In this document: in pieces, positions 48,921-61,975 of the stretch
How positions within the stretch are numbered: the stretch's first letter is position 1
How the letters are laid out: the number at the start of each line of letters is the position of its first letter
Assembly (NCBI GenBank): GCA_025655555.1
Contig: JAHXIQ010000001.1
Coordinates: 434,001 to 498,000, forward strand
Origin: Candidatus Thiodiazotropha sp. (ex Myrtea sp. 'scaly one' KF741663)
Lineage (GTDB): Bacteria; Pseudomonadota; Gammaproteobacteria; Chromatiales; Chromatiaceae
Length of the DNA: 64,000 nucleotides
Direction: 5' to 3'
Program-made: the position numbers and the translations under genes
The notes under the pieces: generated by a model
The model's database searches: none
What the model was told of the DNA's origin: nothing
What the model saw: the letters and a program-made list of their open reading frames with translations, nothing else

Positions 48921-49865
48921 TCAGGCCGAATCCTTACTGCGTTTGGTTCGAATATACTTGGTTGGGTTAACGATTTTTCCATTCCGCACTACCTCAAAAT
49001 GGACGTGCGGACCAGTAGAACGTCCGGTTGACCCCATGGTGGCGATGACCTGCCCCGGTCTGATACGGTCACCGATCTCAACCAGGATTTTCGCGTTATG
49101 TCCATATCGTGTGACATAACCTTTGCCGTGATTGATCTCAACCAACTCTCCATAGCCATATCGATCACCTGACCAGGTCACAACACCAGCAGCCACAGCC
49201 ACGACATCCGAACCCTCTTTACCGGCGAAATCCATACCCTTGTGCATGGCACGCTTGCCTGAGAATGGATCGTTTCTCATCCCAAAATAGGATGAAATCC
49301 ACCCTTTCTTGATCGGCCGACCTGCCGGGTGGATTGACTCTTCAAGATTGGAATTCATGATCAGGTCTTCAACCAGCGTCAGTTGCTGTTGGCGGTCATC
49401 GATCATCTCTTCCAGGCTCTGCATCTCCTGCAGAAGATCAGGTAGTGCCGATTGATCTGCAACAGCATCTTGCCCCTCGGGACCACCGATGGCTGGGGGT
49501 TCCTGGAAGCTGAACTCTCCCTTATCCAACCGACCGATCTCAACCAGGCGTTCACCGAGAGCATCGAGCCGTATCAACTGTGACTGCAACTGACCCATGC
49601 GGATGGCCAGCGCATCGATTTCATTCTGCGCATCGGCTTTTACATCCGACAGTAACTGACGCTCATCAGCAAATGTCCGCTTGAGACTGGCAACCAGTTG
49701 ATGCTCAGGAAACTCTGCACTCTCTATGCCCATCTGGTAACCTGCCCACAACATGCCGAGGCCGAACACCCCAACTACGGCTGCGATCACAGACGCGTAG
49801 AAACATCGCATGGCCCTACTGCAAGTTTGCCCGATTCCACGCAAGTATATGATTTTCATATCCAT
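48921..49865 (-). CDS. M23 family peptidoglycan DD-metallopeptidase
   Basis: This 314-residue protein has an N-terminal membrane anchor (SVIAAVVGVFGLGMLWAGYQMG), a periplasmic coiled-coil stretch from about residue 50 to 175, and a C-terminal LytM/M23 domain. The zinc-site motifs are intact: HKGMDFAGKEGSDVVA and GPHVHFEVVRNG. It should therefore be an active endopeptidase that opens cross-links in the wall, rather than a regulator with a degenerate domain. It lies upstream of secA and divergent from the DciA-like gene, a common neighbourhood near the end of the dcw cluster. Confidence 0.9.
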   Translation of the reverse strand: MDMKIIYLRGIGQTCSRAMRCFYASVIAAVVGVFGLGMLWAGYQMGIESAEFPEHQLVASLKRTFADERQLLSDVKADAQNEIDALAIRMGQLQSQLIRLDALGERLVEIGRLDKGEFSFQEPPAIGGPEGQDAVADQSALPDLLQEMQSLEEMIDDRQQQLTLVEDLIMNSNLEESIHPAGRPIKKGWISSYFGMRNDPFSGKRAMHKGMDFAGKEGSDVVAVAAGVVTWSGDRYGYGELVEINHGKGYVTRYGHNAKILVEIGDRIRPGQVIATMGSTGRSTGPHVHFEVVRNGKIVNPTKYIRTKRSKDSA

Positions 49866-49978
49866 TTTTTGAGTTACACGCTACTGGTACTTTGTTTGTC
49901 GGTCAAAAATTCACGAACTTTAACATTTTATCTTCGAAATGTGGTGTTTTTCTTAGCTTTTTTCTATTCTGTTTCCCA

Positions 49979-50422
49979 ATGAGAACAGTCCAACAATACA
50001 TGGCTTCACGTTCTGCCCTGACGCTCCTCGGCAAGCAGCTATCGAACCAGAAAGTCTTGGTGGAACAGATTAAAGCTTTGTTGCCATCCCCCCTGAATGA
50101 GCAGATTCACGGGGCTGTCATGCAGACACGCACGCTTAGCCTTTTCGTCAACTCACCAGTTTGGGCAAGCCGTCTTCGCTACCTTGCACCCGAACTTCAG
50201 CGTCAGCTAAAACAGCAAGGACTCATCATCGATCGGGTCCGCACAAAAATCGTGGCTCAGGAAGCCTCGAGGACAAACCGTCGCAGTGGTTGGAGAAGAC
50301 TATCATTGAGTGAAAAAAGTGCCGAAATACTGCGCCAGACAGCTGTCGCACTTGAGGATAAACCACTGAGAGAGGCAATGCTCCGATTAAGTCGGCACGG
50401 CCAGAGGAAGAGGTCGGACTAG
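49979..50422 (+). CDS. DciA-like (DUF721) protein
   Basis: This 147-residue protein starts at the ATG at 49979 and has the DUF721/DciA pattern: a basic helical start, then LSLFVNSPVWASRLRYLAPELQRQLKQQ and RVRTKIVAQE. DciA is the helicase loader partner of DnaB in most bacteria that lack DnaC. The C-terminal third is basic and low in conservation, as is usual. The frame opens earlier at 49892, but that stretch reads like noncoding. It is divergent from the M23 gene and convergent with lpxC. Confidence 0.82.
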   Translation: MRTVQQYMASRSALTLLGKQLSNQKVLVEQIKALLPSPLNEQIHGAVMQTRTLSLFVNSPVWASRLRYLAPELQRQLKQQGLIIDRVRTKIVAQEASRTNRRSGWRRLSLSEKSAEILRQTAVALEDKPLREAMLRLSRHGQRKRSD

Positions 50423-50495
50423 TAGTTGCCTGACTCACCCACTGACTGAATCGACGTTTCGTGCCCTGAAGGATCTCAGGTAACGCAATATATGA

Positions 50496-50519
50496 CTCCG
50501 GCCAAATCTCTTGCCGGAG
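50496..50519. other. Stem-loop between dciA-like gene and lpxC
   Basis: CTCCGGC and GCCGGAG form a 7-bp stem with a 10-base loop between convergent genes. There is no T-run on either side, so it is at best a Rho-dependent or processing end. Confidence 0.4.
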
Positions 50520-50537
50520 AGTAGAATTCGCTAAGGT

Positions 50538-51455
50538 TCAGGTAAGCGTGAGGTGCGCCGGTTTCATGTAGGAAATGGGTGCATCTTCCGGTTCATCGAA
50601 GGTGATCTCTTCCCAGGCATCTTCCTGGCTGATCAGTTCCCGCAGTAAACGATTGTTCAGCGCATGGCCTGACTTGTGGCCCTTGAATGCGCCGATCAGA
50701 CTGTGCCCCAGCAGGTAGAGATCGCCGATGGCATCGAGTATTTTGTGTTTGACGAATTCATCTTCGTAACGCAGGCCATCCTCGTTCATCACCCGATAGT
50801 CATCAACCACGATGGCATTGTCGAGACTGCCACCCAGGGCCAATTCCTTCTGTCTCAACATTTCGATATCGCGCAGAAAACCAAAGGTGCGAGCTCGACT
50901 GACCTCACGGACGAATGAGGTCGAGGAGAAGTCCACAGTGGCAAACTGAGCGCCTTCGGTAAAGGCTGGATGATCGAAGTCGATGGAAAAGGTGACCTTG
51001 AACCCATCAAAAGGCTCAAACGAGGCGCGTTTGTCACCCTCGACCACTTCGACTTTCCGCTTGATTCGTATAAAACGCTTGGGCTTGCTCTGCTCCTCAA
51101 CACCGGCGGATTGCAGCAAGAACACGAAGGGACCTGCACTACCATCCATAATCGGGACTTCTGGGGCGCTGACATCGACATAGGCGTTATCGATACCTAA
51201 ACCCGCAAAAGCAGAGAGGAGATGCTCAACCGTTGAGACACGCACACCATCCTGCACCAAGGTACTCGAGAGACGGGTATCTCCCACATTCTCCGCACAG
51301 GCGCGTATATCCACTGCAGGGTCGAGATCGACGCGGCGAAAAACAATACCGGTATCCGGGGCAGCAGGACGCAAAGTGAGGTAGACCTTCTCACCCGTGT
51401 GCAGCCCCACGCCAGTAGCGCGAATCACATTTTTTAACGTCCGTTGCCAAATCAT
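50538..51455 (-). CDS. lpxC: UDP-3-O-acyl-N-acetylglucosamine deacetylase
   Basis: This 305-residue zinc enzyme performs the committed step of lipid A synthesis. Zinc ligands and catalytic residues are visible in [18 protein letters not shown] near residue 78, in [15 protein letters not shown] near residue 238 and in [16 protein letters not shown] near residue 265. It stands at the end of the dcw cluster after ftsZ, with 208 bases between, so it probably has its own promoter as well. Confidence 0.96.
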   Translation of the reverse strand: MIWQRTLKNVIRATGVGLHTGEKVYLTLRPAAPDTGIVFRRVDLDPAVDIRACAENVGDTRLSSTLVQDGVRVSTVEHLLSAFAGLGIDNAYVDVSAPEVPIMDGSAGPFVFLLQSAGVEEQSKPKRFIRIKRKVEVVEGDKRASFEPFDGFKVTFSIDFDHPAFTEGAQFATVDFSSTSFVREVSRARTFGFLRDIEMLRQKELALGGSLDNAIVVDDYRVMNEDGLRYEDEFVKHKILDAIGDLYLLGHSLIGAFKGHKSGHALNNRLLRELISQEDAWEEITFDEPEDAPISYMKPAHLTLT

Positions 51456-51506
51456 CGACTTTCTAACTCCAAAACAGGACCTAATTCTAGCCCTAAAAAG
51501 GCGCGC

Positions 51507-51534
51507 ATCCTACCACATTGAGATTATCCGACAA
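51507..51534 (-). promoter_or_regulatory. Possible sigma-70 promoter for lpxC
   Basis: On the minus strand TTGTCG (51534-51529) and TAGGAT (51512-51507) are 16 bases apart, 50 bases upstream of the lpxC start. Match to consensus is moderate, so this is a suggestion. Confidence 0.3.
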
Positions 51535-51663
51535 AACAGGGGGTATTTGGTTCAAAACCTATACCTAACCTGTGCGTCTCTCAACAAAATCTAGCAGACT
51601 CTGTACCAACATGACCTTTATCTGGCTCTAACTCCTGGAGGAGCTCACATTTTTCAAGTCCTT

Positions 51664-52842
51664 TTAATCTGCCTGACGCCGAAGAAACGCCGGGACATCA
51701 AGATAATCCAAGTTGCCATCCGCTGCTGGCGCCTGGGGCTGGGCTCCGGATGCACCGTTTCTGAGCACTGTGGGTCTGTCTAACTCACGGTAATCCTCAG
51801 GTTCAGGCTCAATAACATCTGAATTGACCAATTTCACCGGCTTAATCTCCTCAACCCGGGTTGGCTTGGGTAGTTCGGCTCTGACGGTCTCACCAAGGCC
51901 GGTTGCCACCACTGTGACACGCATATCATTTTGCATATCCGGATCGATAACCGTACCGACAACCACAGTGGCATCGTCATCAGCGAACTCGCGTACCGTA
52001 TTGCCCACCTCATCGAACTCGCCAATAGCCAGATTGAGGCCAGCAGTAATGTTGACCAGGATGCCTTTGGCACCGGACAGGTTCACATCTTCCAACAGCG
52101 GGCTGCGAATAGCCCGTTCAGCCGCCTCACGTGCCCGATTATCGCCGGAAGCCTCGCCAGAACCCATCATGGCGGCACCCATTTCAGACATCACTGTTTT
52201 CACATCAGCGAAGTCCACATTGATCAAGCCCGGACGGGTAATCAGCTCAGCAATTCCCTGTACTGCGTGCAACAGCACGTCATTGGCCGCTTTGAAGGCG
52301 TTGAGCAGACTCATCTCTTTTCCGAGCACAGCCAGCAACTTCTCGTTGGGAATAGTAATCAGAGAATCCACATTTTTGCCGAGATCGGCCATACCCTTCT
52401 CTGCAACCTTCATACGCTTGCCGCCTTCGAAACCAAAGGGCTTTGTGACCACAGCGACTGTCAGGATATTGAGTTCTTTCGCCACTTCAGCCACAACCGG
52501 TGCAGCACCGGTACCGGTACCGCCACCCATGCCTGCTGTAATAAACACCATATCTGCACCGGACAATACTTCCTCAATGCGGTCCCGGTCTTCCATGGCA
52601 GCCTGCCGGCCGACTTCAGGGTCCGCCCCTGCACCCAGTCCCTTGGTGATATCAGAACCCAGCTGCAGCAGCGTCCTAACCTCACTGTTGCGCAACGCCT
52701 GCGCATCCGTATTGGCGCAGATAAAATCCACACCTTCGATTTCGCCGGTCAGCATATGATTGATAGCGTTGCCGCCACCGCCGCCGACACCGATCACCTT
52801 GATCACAGCATTCTGACTGTGAGTATCCATTAATTCGAACAT
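51664..52842 (-). CDS. ftsZ: Cell division protein FtsZ
   Basis: This 392-residue tubulin-like GTPase polymerises at mid-cell and recruits the divisome. It has [15 protein letters not shown] at the start, the tubulin signature [19 protein letters not shown] near residue 105 and a synergy loop with [15 protein letters not shown] near residue 205. The end [14 protein letters not shown] is the conserved C-terminal peptide that binds FtsA and ZipA, after a spacer rich in Pro and Glu. It starts 40 bases after ftsA on the same strand. Confidence 0.97.
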   Translation of the reverse strand: MFELMDTHSQNAVIKVIGVGGGGGNAINHMLTGEIEGVDFICANTDAQALRNSEVRTLLQLGSDITKGLGAGADPEVGRQAAMEDRDRIEEVLSGADMVFITAGMGGGTGTGAAPVVAEVAKELNILTVAVVTKPFGFEGGKRMKVAEKGMADLGKNVDSLITIPNEKLLAVLGKEMSLLNAFKAANDVLLHAVQGIAELITRPGLINVDFADVKTVMSEMGAAMMGSGEASGDNRAREAAERAIRSPLLEDVNLSGAKGILVNITAGLNLAIGEFDEVGNTVREFADDDATVVVGTVIDPDMQNDMRVTVVATGLGETVRAELPKPTRVEEIKPVKLVNSDVIEPEPEDYRELDRPTVLRNGASGAQPQAPAADGNLDYLDVPAFLRRQAD

Positions 52843-52882
52843 TGCCTATCTCCTCGTCTGTCGCGCCTAAACAGAAAAATGA

Positions 52883-54118
52883 TTAAAAATTACCCTGGAA
52901 CCAATGTTTCATACGGTCCCAAATTGCCTTCATACCGCCTTCATTTGCCAGCTCACGACCGCCTTGCGCCCGATTCCGCTGACCAAACAACAACAACCCC
53001 ACACCGGTGGAATAGATCGGATTGCGTACCACATCAGCCAGCCCGCTGACGTACTGCGGCACACCGAGTCTTACCGGCATGTGAAAAACCTCTTCTGCCA
53101 AATCAATGGCACCCTCCATCTTCGAACTGCCACCGGTTAACACCACCCCACCTGCGATCACATCTTCAAAACCGCTGCGCCGCAGCTCAGCCTGGATTAA
53201 GGTCATCAGCTCCTCATATCTGGGCTCCACCACCTCCGCCAGCGTCTGGCGAGAGAGTCTTCGTGGTGGCCGTTCACCGATACTGGGCACCTCGATGGTC
53301 TCATCGTTGGTGGCCAGTTGAGTCAGTGCACAGGCGTATTTGATCTTGATCTCTTCCGCATGCTGAGTGGGCGTGCGAAGGGCCACGGCGATATCATTGG
53401 TCACCTGATCGCCAGCGATGGGAATCACGGCTGTGTGACGAATCGCGCCACCGGTAAAGACCGCGATATCGGTGGTGCCACCCCCAATGTCCACCAGACA
53501 GACCCCCAGCTCCTTCTCATCCTCGCTGAGGACGGAGTAGCTGGATGCCAGCTGTTCGAGAATCAGGTCGTCAGCATCCAGACCACAGCGGCGAACACAC
53601 TTAACGATGTTCTGAGCAGCGCTGACCGCTCCGGTCACCATATGGACCCGTGATTCAAGCCGCACACCGGACATGCCGATGGGGTCGCGGATACCCTCCT
53701 GCTCGTCGATAATGAACTCCTGAGGCAGGATGTGGAGAATCCTCTGATCTGCAGGTATCGCCACCGCTCTGGCAGCATCGATGACCCGTTCCATATCTCC
53801 TTGAGTCACCTCTTTGTCTCGGATCGCGACAATACCGTGGGAGTTGAGACTGCGGATGTGGCTGCCAGCAATCCCCGCATAGACCGAGTGAATCTCACAG
53901 CCCGCCATCAATTCAGCCTCTTCCACCGCACGCTGAATTGACTGCACGGTGGATTCGATATTGACCACCACCCCTTTCTTCAATCCACGTGACGGGTGAG
54001 ATCCGATGCCGATGATTTCGATACCTCCGTCGTTTCTGATCTCACCGACGATCGCCACCACTTTCGAAGTACCGATATCGAGTCCGATGATCAGATTCTT
54101 CTCGCTTCGCTTTGTCAT
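52883..54118 (-). CDS. ftsA: Cell division protein FtsA
   Basis: This 411-residue actin-like protein ties FtsZ filaments to the membrane. It shows GLDIGTSKVVAIVGE at the N-terminus, VDIGGGTTDIAVFTGGAIRHT in the middle, GVVLTGGSSKMEGAIDLAEEVF near residue 325 and a C-terminal amphipathic helix (AIWDRMKHWFQGNF) that contacts the membrane. Its ATG directly follows the ftsQ stop. Confidence 0.96.
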   Translation of the reverse strand: MTKRSEKNLIIGLDIGTSKVVAIVGEIRNDGGIEIIGIGSHPSRGLKKGVVVNIESTVQSIQRAVEEAELMAGCEIHSVYAGIAGSHIRSLNSHGIVAIRDKEVTQGDMERVIDAARAVAIPADQRILHILPQEFIIDEQEGIRDPIGMSGVRLESRVHMVTGAVSAAQNIVKCVRRCGLDADDLILEQLASSYSVLSEDEKELGVCLVDIGGGTTDIAVFTGGAIRHTAVIPIAGDQVTNDIAVALRTPTQHAEEIKIKYACALTQLATNDETIEVPSIGERPPRRLSRQTLAEVVEPRYEELMTLIQAELRRSGFEDVIAGGVVLTGGSSKMEGAIDLAEEVFHMPVRLGVPQYVSGLADVVRNPIYSTGVGLLLFGQRNRAQGGRELANEGGMKAIWDRMKHWFQGNF

Positions 54119-56747
<2,629 letters not shown>

Positions 56748-56749
56748 TC

Positions 56750-56926
56750 TTATCGACTCTCTTCCTGTACGTTTTTTTTCAACGAAGCAGTCCCTACACC
56801 GAGCCGTGACAACTGACTCTGCAATTGAGACAACAGGTACCGCTTGCTGTAGAACAACGGCGGCAGATGGGCTTGCAGGGACTCACCGCAACCCATGTGG
56901 AATCGCTTCATGTCGACCTGATTCAT
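56750..56926 (-). CDS. 58-residue small ORF between murC and murB
   Basis: An in-frame 58-codon ORF fills the gap between murC and murB. Its ATG follows the murC TAA without a base between, and GGAGGTGGAG lies just upstream as a very strong ribosome site. Its TAA ends two bases before the murB ATG. The predicted protein starts NQVDMKRFHMGCGESLQAHL, continues with PPLFYSKRYLLSQLQSQLSR and ends basic (SLKKNVQEESR). There is no signal peptide or membrane segment; a helix from LLSQLQSQL is likely. I do not recognise it. Such tight packing argues for a real coupled gene, though spacer by chance cannot be excluded. Confidence 0.6.
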   Translation of the reverse strand: MNQVDMKRFHMGCGESLQAHLPPLFYSKRYLLSQLQSQLSRLGVGTASLKKNVQEESR

Positions 56927-58363
56927 TTACTCCACCTCCGAACAAAGTTGGAGAGGCAGTCCTGCTGCAATAGCGCCGATACTTCCTGCCCCCAGAGTCA
57001 GTACGATGTCCCCATCCCTGAGTAGGCCTTTCAACAAAGCCGGCAGCTCCTCTACCGGTTCCAGGAAAATTGGGTCCACCTGTCCGCGCGTACGAATGGC
57101 GCGGCTCAGATCGCGTGAAGTTGCGCCCAGGATTGACTCTTCGCCTGCCGCATAAACCTCTGTCAGGACTAACAGATCCACTTTGGAGAGTACCTGCACA
57201 AAGTCATCAAACTGTTCTTGAGTGCGGGTGTAGCGATGGGGCTGGAAGGCAAGCACCAGACGGCGCTCCGGCCAGCCATCCCGCACGGCCTGAAGCGTGG
57301 CCGCCACTTCGCTCGGATGGTGTGCGTAATCATCCACCAGCATCACTCGCTTACCATCGATCTGGCAATCGCCACGCGTCTGGAAACGCCGACCGATCCC
57401 TTCGAACGAGTCCAGTGCACGCTGGATACTGTGGCTGTCAACGTTCAGCTCCAAGGCCACCGCGATTGCCGCCAGGGCATTCAGTACATTGTGACTTCCC
57501 GGCAGATTGAGCGTGACTTTCACCGGCTCATCCAAGGCAGCTGCATGCACGGTAAAATGAGTTTTCAGTCCTTCCTGACTGACGTCAGTGGCGCGTACGT
57601 CCGCTCCCTCACTGAAGCCATAGGTGGTAATCGGTCGAGTAATCTCCGGTAACAACCCCTGAATCTCTTCATCATCGATACAGAGCACCGCCATGCCGTA
57701 AAAAGGCAGATGGTGGAGAAACTCCAGGAAGGTCCCACGCAATCGATTGAAATCACCGCCATAGGTGGTCATATGATCGGCATCGATATTGGTGACGACT
57801 GCCAGCATGGGTTGCAGGTAGAGAAAAGAGGCGTCACTCTCGTCTGCCTCTGCCACCAAATACTCGCCCTCACCCAGCCGGGCATTTGCGCCGGCGCTGT
57901 TGAGCCGTCCACCGATAACGAAAGTGGGATCGAGCCCGGCCTCCGCCAGAATACTGGTGACCAGGCTGGTAGTGGTGGTCTTGCCATGCGTGCCCGCCAC
58001 AGCGATCCCGTAGTGAAATCGCATAATCTCCGCCAACATCTCGGCCCTGGGTACCACAGGTATACGCAACTCTCGAGCCGCCGCTACTTCGGGGTTGGTC
58101 TCCTTGACTGCACTGGAGATCACTACCGCATCCACGTCCTGTACCTGTTCTGCCAGGTGGCCCAAGCAGATTTTTGCGCCCAACCGTGCCAGACGCAGGG
58201 TCACGCCACTCTCTCGTTGGTCGGAGCCAGAGACCTCATAACCCAGGTTGACCATCACCTCGGCGATACCGCTCATACCCGCGCCACCAATACCGACAAA
58301 ATGGATCCGGCGCATACGGCCCATGCTGTTGGGTGCGTGTCGACGACGTTGCTGTTCACTCAT
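56927..58363 (-). CDS. murC: UDP-N-acetylmuramate-L-alanine ligase
   Basis: This 478-residue ATP-dependent ligase adds the first L-Ala of the stem peptide. It has [20 protein letters not shown] near the start, the ATP-binding [15 protein letters not shown] near residue 110, [14 protein letters not shown] and [16 protein letters not shown]. The ATG at 58363 overlaps the murG TGA by four bases and has AAGAG upstream, which I prefer to a TTG seven codons earlier. The next gene is the small ORF rather than murB directly. Confidence 0.95.
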   Translation of the reverse strand: MSEQQRRRHAPNSMGRMRRIHFVGIGGAGMSGIAEVMVNLGYEVSGSDQRESGVTLRLARLGAKICLGHLAEQVQDVDAVVISSAVKETNPEVAAARELRIPVVPRAEMLAEIMRFHYGIAVAGTHGKTTTTSLVTSILAEAGLDPTFVIGGRLNSAGANARLGEGEYLVAEADESDASFLYLQPMLAVVTNIDADHMTTYGGDFNRLRGTFLEFLHHLPFYGMAVLCIDDEEIQGLLPEITRPITTYGFSEGADVRATDVSQEGLKTHFTVHAAALDEPVKVTLNLPGSHNVLNALAAIAVALELNVDSHSIQRALDSFEGIGRRFQTRGDCQIDGKRVMLVDDYAHHPSEVAATLQAVRDGWPERRLVLAFQPHRYTRTQEQFDDFVQVLSKVDLLVLTEVYAAGEESILGATSRDLSRAIRTRGQVDPIFLEPVEELPALLKGLLRDGDIVLTLGAGSIGAIAAGLPLQLCSEVE

Positions 58364-59439
58364 CTCTTGATACTCTCCAGACAAGCACGACCAACCATAG
58401 CGGCAGCATCATGATTCGCTACGTCTCTGGCGGCCTCCGCCATCCTCAGAAGTTCAGATCGATTGCCACACAACGATTTCAGGATCTTCGCTAACCGCTG
58501 ACTATCCATCTCGTCCTGTGGCAGTAACTGGGCTGCACCCGCATTTACCAGAAAACCAGCATTGTGGGTCTGATGATCGTCTACCGCATGGGGATAAGGC
58601 ACCAGCACAGCGCCGAGACCCGCTGCCGCCAATTCAGAGACAGTCAGTGCACCCGCACGACAGATCACCAGATCGGCCCAGCCATAGGCAGCAGCCATAT
58701 CTTTTTCGAATGGTTTAACTTCAGCTTCCACATCTAAAGCCCGATAGGCTTCGATAGCCTCATCGATCAGTTTCTCACCCGCCTGGTGTCTGACCTGGGG
58801 CCTTTCCGGCTCAGGCATCAGGGCAAGTGCCGCTGGTACGACTTCATTCAGCACCCTGGCACCCAAGGAACCACCCAATACCAGTAACCGAACTTGACCA
58901 ACATGATCGGCGAAGCGAATTTCAGGTTTGGCCAGCTCGACAATGTCCTGACGCACAGGGTTGCCCGAATTCTCCGCGCCAACGTCGGCACCGAAACTAT
59001 CGGGAAAAGCCTCAAACACTCGCGTTGCGATACGTGCCAACAGGCGGTTGGTCAGACCGGGGACAGCGTTCTGTTCCTGGATGACAAGTGGAATACGCAA
59101 CAGCCTGGCCATCAGCCCACCTGGGCCGGTCACAAATCCTCCCATACCCAGCACCAACTGAGGGCGGGTACGGCGCAAGACACGCAAGGCTTGCCAGAGG
59201 GCACGAAAAATCTCAAACGGTGCAAACAAACGCCGTTTCAAACCGGTGCCCCGGATACCGCGCACCTCGATCTGCTCCAATGGATAGCCATATTCAGGAA
59301 TCAGTCGTGCTTCCATGCTTTTCGTACTACCGAGCCAGGTAATACGGCAACCCTGCTGCTTGAGCCAATCAGCCACTGCCAGTGCCGGAAACACATGTCC
59401 CCCGGTACCACCTGCCATGACCATCACATGAGGCTCCAT
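58360..59439 (-). CDS. murG: UDP-N-acetylglucosamine transferase MurG
   Basis: This 359-residue enzyme adds GlcNAc to lipid I to make lipid II at the inner face of the membrane. It shows [19 protein letters not shown] at the start, [17 protein letters not shown] near residue 98, and the UDP-GlcNAc site [22 protein letters not shown] near residue 262. It overlaps ftsW by 16 bases and murC by four. Confidence 0.95.
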   Translation of the reverse strand: MEPHVMVMAGGTGGHVFPALAVADWLKQQGCRITWLGSTKSMEARLIPEYGYPLEQIEVRGIRGTGLKRRLFAPFEIFRALWQALRVLRRTRPQLVLGMGGFVTGPGGLMARLLRIPLVIQEQNAVPGLTNRLLARIATRVFEAFPDSFGADVGAENSGNPVRQDIVELAKPEIRFADHVGQVRLLVLGGSLGARVLNEVVPAALALMPEPERPQVRHQAGEKLIDEAIEAYRALDVEAEVKPFEKDMAAAYGWADLVICRAGALTVSELAAAGLGAVLVPYPHAVDDHQTHNAGFLVNAGAAQLLPQDEMDSQRLAKILKSLCGNRSELLRMAEAARDVANHDAAAMVGRACLESIKR

Positions 59440-60623
59440 GATCGGCCTCCTTTTGACTTTGCATGACCGGACTGCCGGGACTCATAGTCGATACGGAACA
59501 GCAATGCCATCACCATACAAACCACGATAATGCTGTTGCTGCCATAACTCATGAAGGGCAAAGTCAGCCCTTTGGTTGGCAGCATACCGACGTTGACGCC
59601 GATATTGATGAAGGCCTGCAGTCCCAACCAAAGCCCCAGCCCATAGGCCGTATAGGCGGAGAATCGCTCACCCCGTTCTTCTGCACGCACACCAATCTGA
59701 AAGGCGCGCCAAGTGATGAAAGCGAAGAGAAAAATCACACTCAATGTACCGATCAGGCCAAACTCTTCGCCCACCACGGCCATAATGAAGTCGGTATGCG
59801 CTTCCGGCAGATAGAACTGCTTTTGGATGCCGCTTCCCAATCCCACACCACTGATCTCACCCCTGCCGAATGCAATCAGCGCCTGCGATAACTGAAAATC
59901 GGTATTGAAGGGATCATCCCAGGGATTCAGAAATGTGGTCATACGCTGCCACCGATAGGGAGAGAAATAGATCAACGCCCAACCGGCAACACCCGACACA
60001 AGAATCAGCGTGGCGAACTGATAGAGCACAACGCCACCGAGGAAAAGCATCCCCAGCGCCGTGGCGAAGAGCACCACTGTGGTACCAAAATCAGGCTGCA
60101 TCAAAATCAGTGAACTGGTGATCACCAGCAGGAGCATGGGTTTGGCAAAACCCCAAAATGAACGGGCCACCTCATCCTGTCGGCGCACCAGGTAACCTGC
60201 GATATAGAGCACCATAAAGAGCTTCATGAACTCGGAGCTCTGCAGATTGAAGATACCCAGAGGAATCCAGCGGGTCGCACCATTAACTGTCTTACCGACA
60301 CCCGGCACCAACAGCAGCATGAGTAACAACATACCGAAGAAGACCAGCAGAGGACCGGCCTTCTGCCACTGCGCCATCGGTGCCTGAAAAAAGAGCACAG
60401 CGCAGGCAACGCCCAAACCCACGGCGAAGAGATGCCGGTAGATGTAGAAGAAGGGGTCACCCGCCAGGCGGTCACCAACAGTCATCGAGGCGGAAGAGAC
60501 CATCACCAGACCAAAACAGAGCAGCAATACCACAGCACCTAAGAGCCACCAGTCAATAAGTGCCGGCATGGGTCGTTCGGTACTGCGTGCATCCGTTGCT
60601 TGCGGGCGTGTCATCGTATTCAT
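59424..60623 (-). CDS. ftsW: Lipid II polymerase FtsW
   Basis: This 399-residue SEDS-family membrane protein has about ten membrane segments and polymerises glycan strands at the septum together with its partner FtsI. Family motifs are NGATRWIPLGIFNLQSSEFMK near residue 115, QPDFGTTVVLFATALGMLFLGG, and INIGVNVGMLPTKGLTLPFMSYGS-type residues near 345. It overlaps murD by four bases and murG by 16. Confidence 0.95.
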   Translation of the reverse strand: MNTMTRPQATDARSTERPMPALIDWWLLGAVVLLLCFGLVMVSSASMTVGDRLAGDPFFYIYRHLFAVGLGVACAVLFFQAPMAQWQKAGPLLVFFGMLLLMLLLVPGVGKTVNGATRWIPLGIFNLQSSEFMKLFMVLYIAGYLVRRQDEVARSFWGFAKPMLLLVITSSLILMQPDFGTTVVLFATALGMLFLGGVVLYQFATLILVSGVAGWALIYFSPYRWQRMTTFLNPWDDPFNTDFQLSQALIAFGRGEISGVGLGSGIQKQFYLPEAHTDFIMAVVGEEFGLIGTLSVIFLFAFITWRAFQIGVRAEERGERFSAYTAYGLGLWLGLQAFINIGVNVGMLPTKGLTLPFMSYGSNSIIVVCMVMALLFRIDYESRQSGHAKSKGGRSWSLM

Positions 60624-61975
60624 ACGGGGAGCGCCTCCACGGCACGGACGAATGCGTCTCCCCTTGCCTCAAAACCTTGAAACATGTCAAAACTGGCGCA
60701 GGCAGGTGACAGCAATACCCGATCACCGGGCCGCGCCAATTCACATGCCTTGCTGACGGCTTCTTCAAGCGATGCCGCATGCGCCAGAAGGCAACAGCCT
60801 TTCAGTGCATCCTCCAGTAGAGGCGCGTCCCGTCCGATCAGTATCACTGCACGGGTTGTCTTTTCTACCACGGTGGCCAGCTCGCTGAAGTCGGCATCTT
60901 TGCAGTCACCACCAGCGATCAATACAGTGCGGTTATCACCCTTTGCAGGATGAAATCCCCACAACGCAGCTATGGTGGCCCCGACATTTGTACCCTTGGA
61001 ATCGTTGTACCATTCCAATCCCTGTTTTTCGGCCACCCATTGTGTCCGATGGGGTAATCCGGCAAAGGTCCGTAGCGCCCGAAGCATGGCATTCATCGGC
61101 ATATTCACTGCTTGACCCAGCGCCAGTGCCGCCAATGCATTGGCCAAATTGTGTCGGCCTTTGATGTGCAACTCATCTGCAGGTAACAGATACTCATCTC
61201 CCTGCGCCAACCAGAGATCCCCGTTGCGCACCAATAGGCCAAAATCATCACCTTTTGGCTCGCCCAGTGTAAAACCAACCTGCTTGCCCGACTTATCACC
61301 CATATCCGCCGCCATCGGGTCATCCCGGCTGATAACGGAGACCTGGGCATGTGTATAGATCTCCGCTTTGACGGCGGCATACTCGTGAATGTCGGCGTAA
61401 CGATCCATGTGATCCGCTGAGATATTCAACACCACAGCAGCCGCAGGCTTGAGAGACCAGGTACTCTCCAGCTGGAAACTCGATAACTCCAAGACATAGA
61501 GTTCGAGATCCTCATCCAGCAGATCCAGCGCCGGCTCTCCAAGGTTTCCCCCAATGCCCACCTTGATACCCGCCATACGCGCCATCTCACCCAACAGAGT
61601 GGTGACAGTACTTTTTCCGTTGGAACCGGTTATCGCCACCACCGGTGCTTCGACAGCTCGCGCAAAAAGCTCGATATCGCCGATAACTTCCGCACCTCGC
61701 GCTTTTGCCGCCTGAATCAGTGGCTCACTCAAGGGAATACCTGGACTGACCACCAGTTGGCTCGCTGCTTCAAATACATCGGGTAGAAACCCACCAGGAA
61801 AAATAGCGAGATCTGGAAAAAGTTGTTGCAGCGCTTCCAGACCAGGAGGCTGCTCCCGGCTGTCGGTTACCGCCAGAGAAACACCTTGCTGTGAGAGATA
61901 GCGCGCACAGGAGAGCCCGGTCTTGCCAAGCCCGACAATCAGTGTCTTTTCTAATTGTTTTGCGTTATCTGACAT
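60620..61975 (-). CDS. murD: UDP-N-acetylmuramoylalanine-D-glutamate ligase
   Basis: This 451-residue ligase adds D-Glu to the stem peptide. It has LIVGLGKTGLSCARYL near the start, the ATP site VAITGSNGKSTVTTLLGEM near residue 112, LELSSFQLEST and the C-terminal LLSPACASFDMFQGFEARGD. I take the ATG at 61975, which overlaps the mraY stop; a longer frame runs back into mraY coding sequence. Confidence 0.95.
   Translation of the reverse strand: MSDNAKQLEKTLIVGLGKTGLSCARYLSQQGVSLAVTDSREQPPGLEALQQLFPDLAIFPGGFLPDVFEAASQLVVSPGIPLSEPLIQAAKARGAEVIGDIELFARAVEAPVVAITGSNGKSTVTTLLGEMARMAGIKVGIGGNLGEPALDLLDEDLELYVLELSSFQLESTWSLKPAAAVVLNISADHMDRYADIHEYAAVKAEIYTHAQVSVISRDDPMAADMGDKSGKQVGFTLGEPKGDDFGLLVRNGDLWLAQGDEYLLPADELHIKGRHNLANALAALALGQAVNMPMNAMLRALRTFAGLPHRTQWVAEKQGLEWYNDSKGTNVGATIAALWGFHPAKGDNRTVLIAGGDCKDADFSELATVVEKTTRAVILIGRDAPLLEDALKGCCLLAHAASLEEAVSKACELARPGDRVLLSPACASFDMFQGFEARGDAFVRAVEALPV

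Noticed and set aside
51824-52833. Two frames of about 300 codons opposite ftsZ
   Set aside because: They follow from codon bias of ftsZ; composition is Ser/Ala- or His-rich without a family match.
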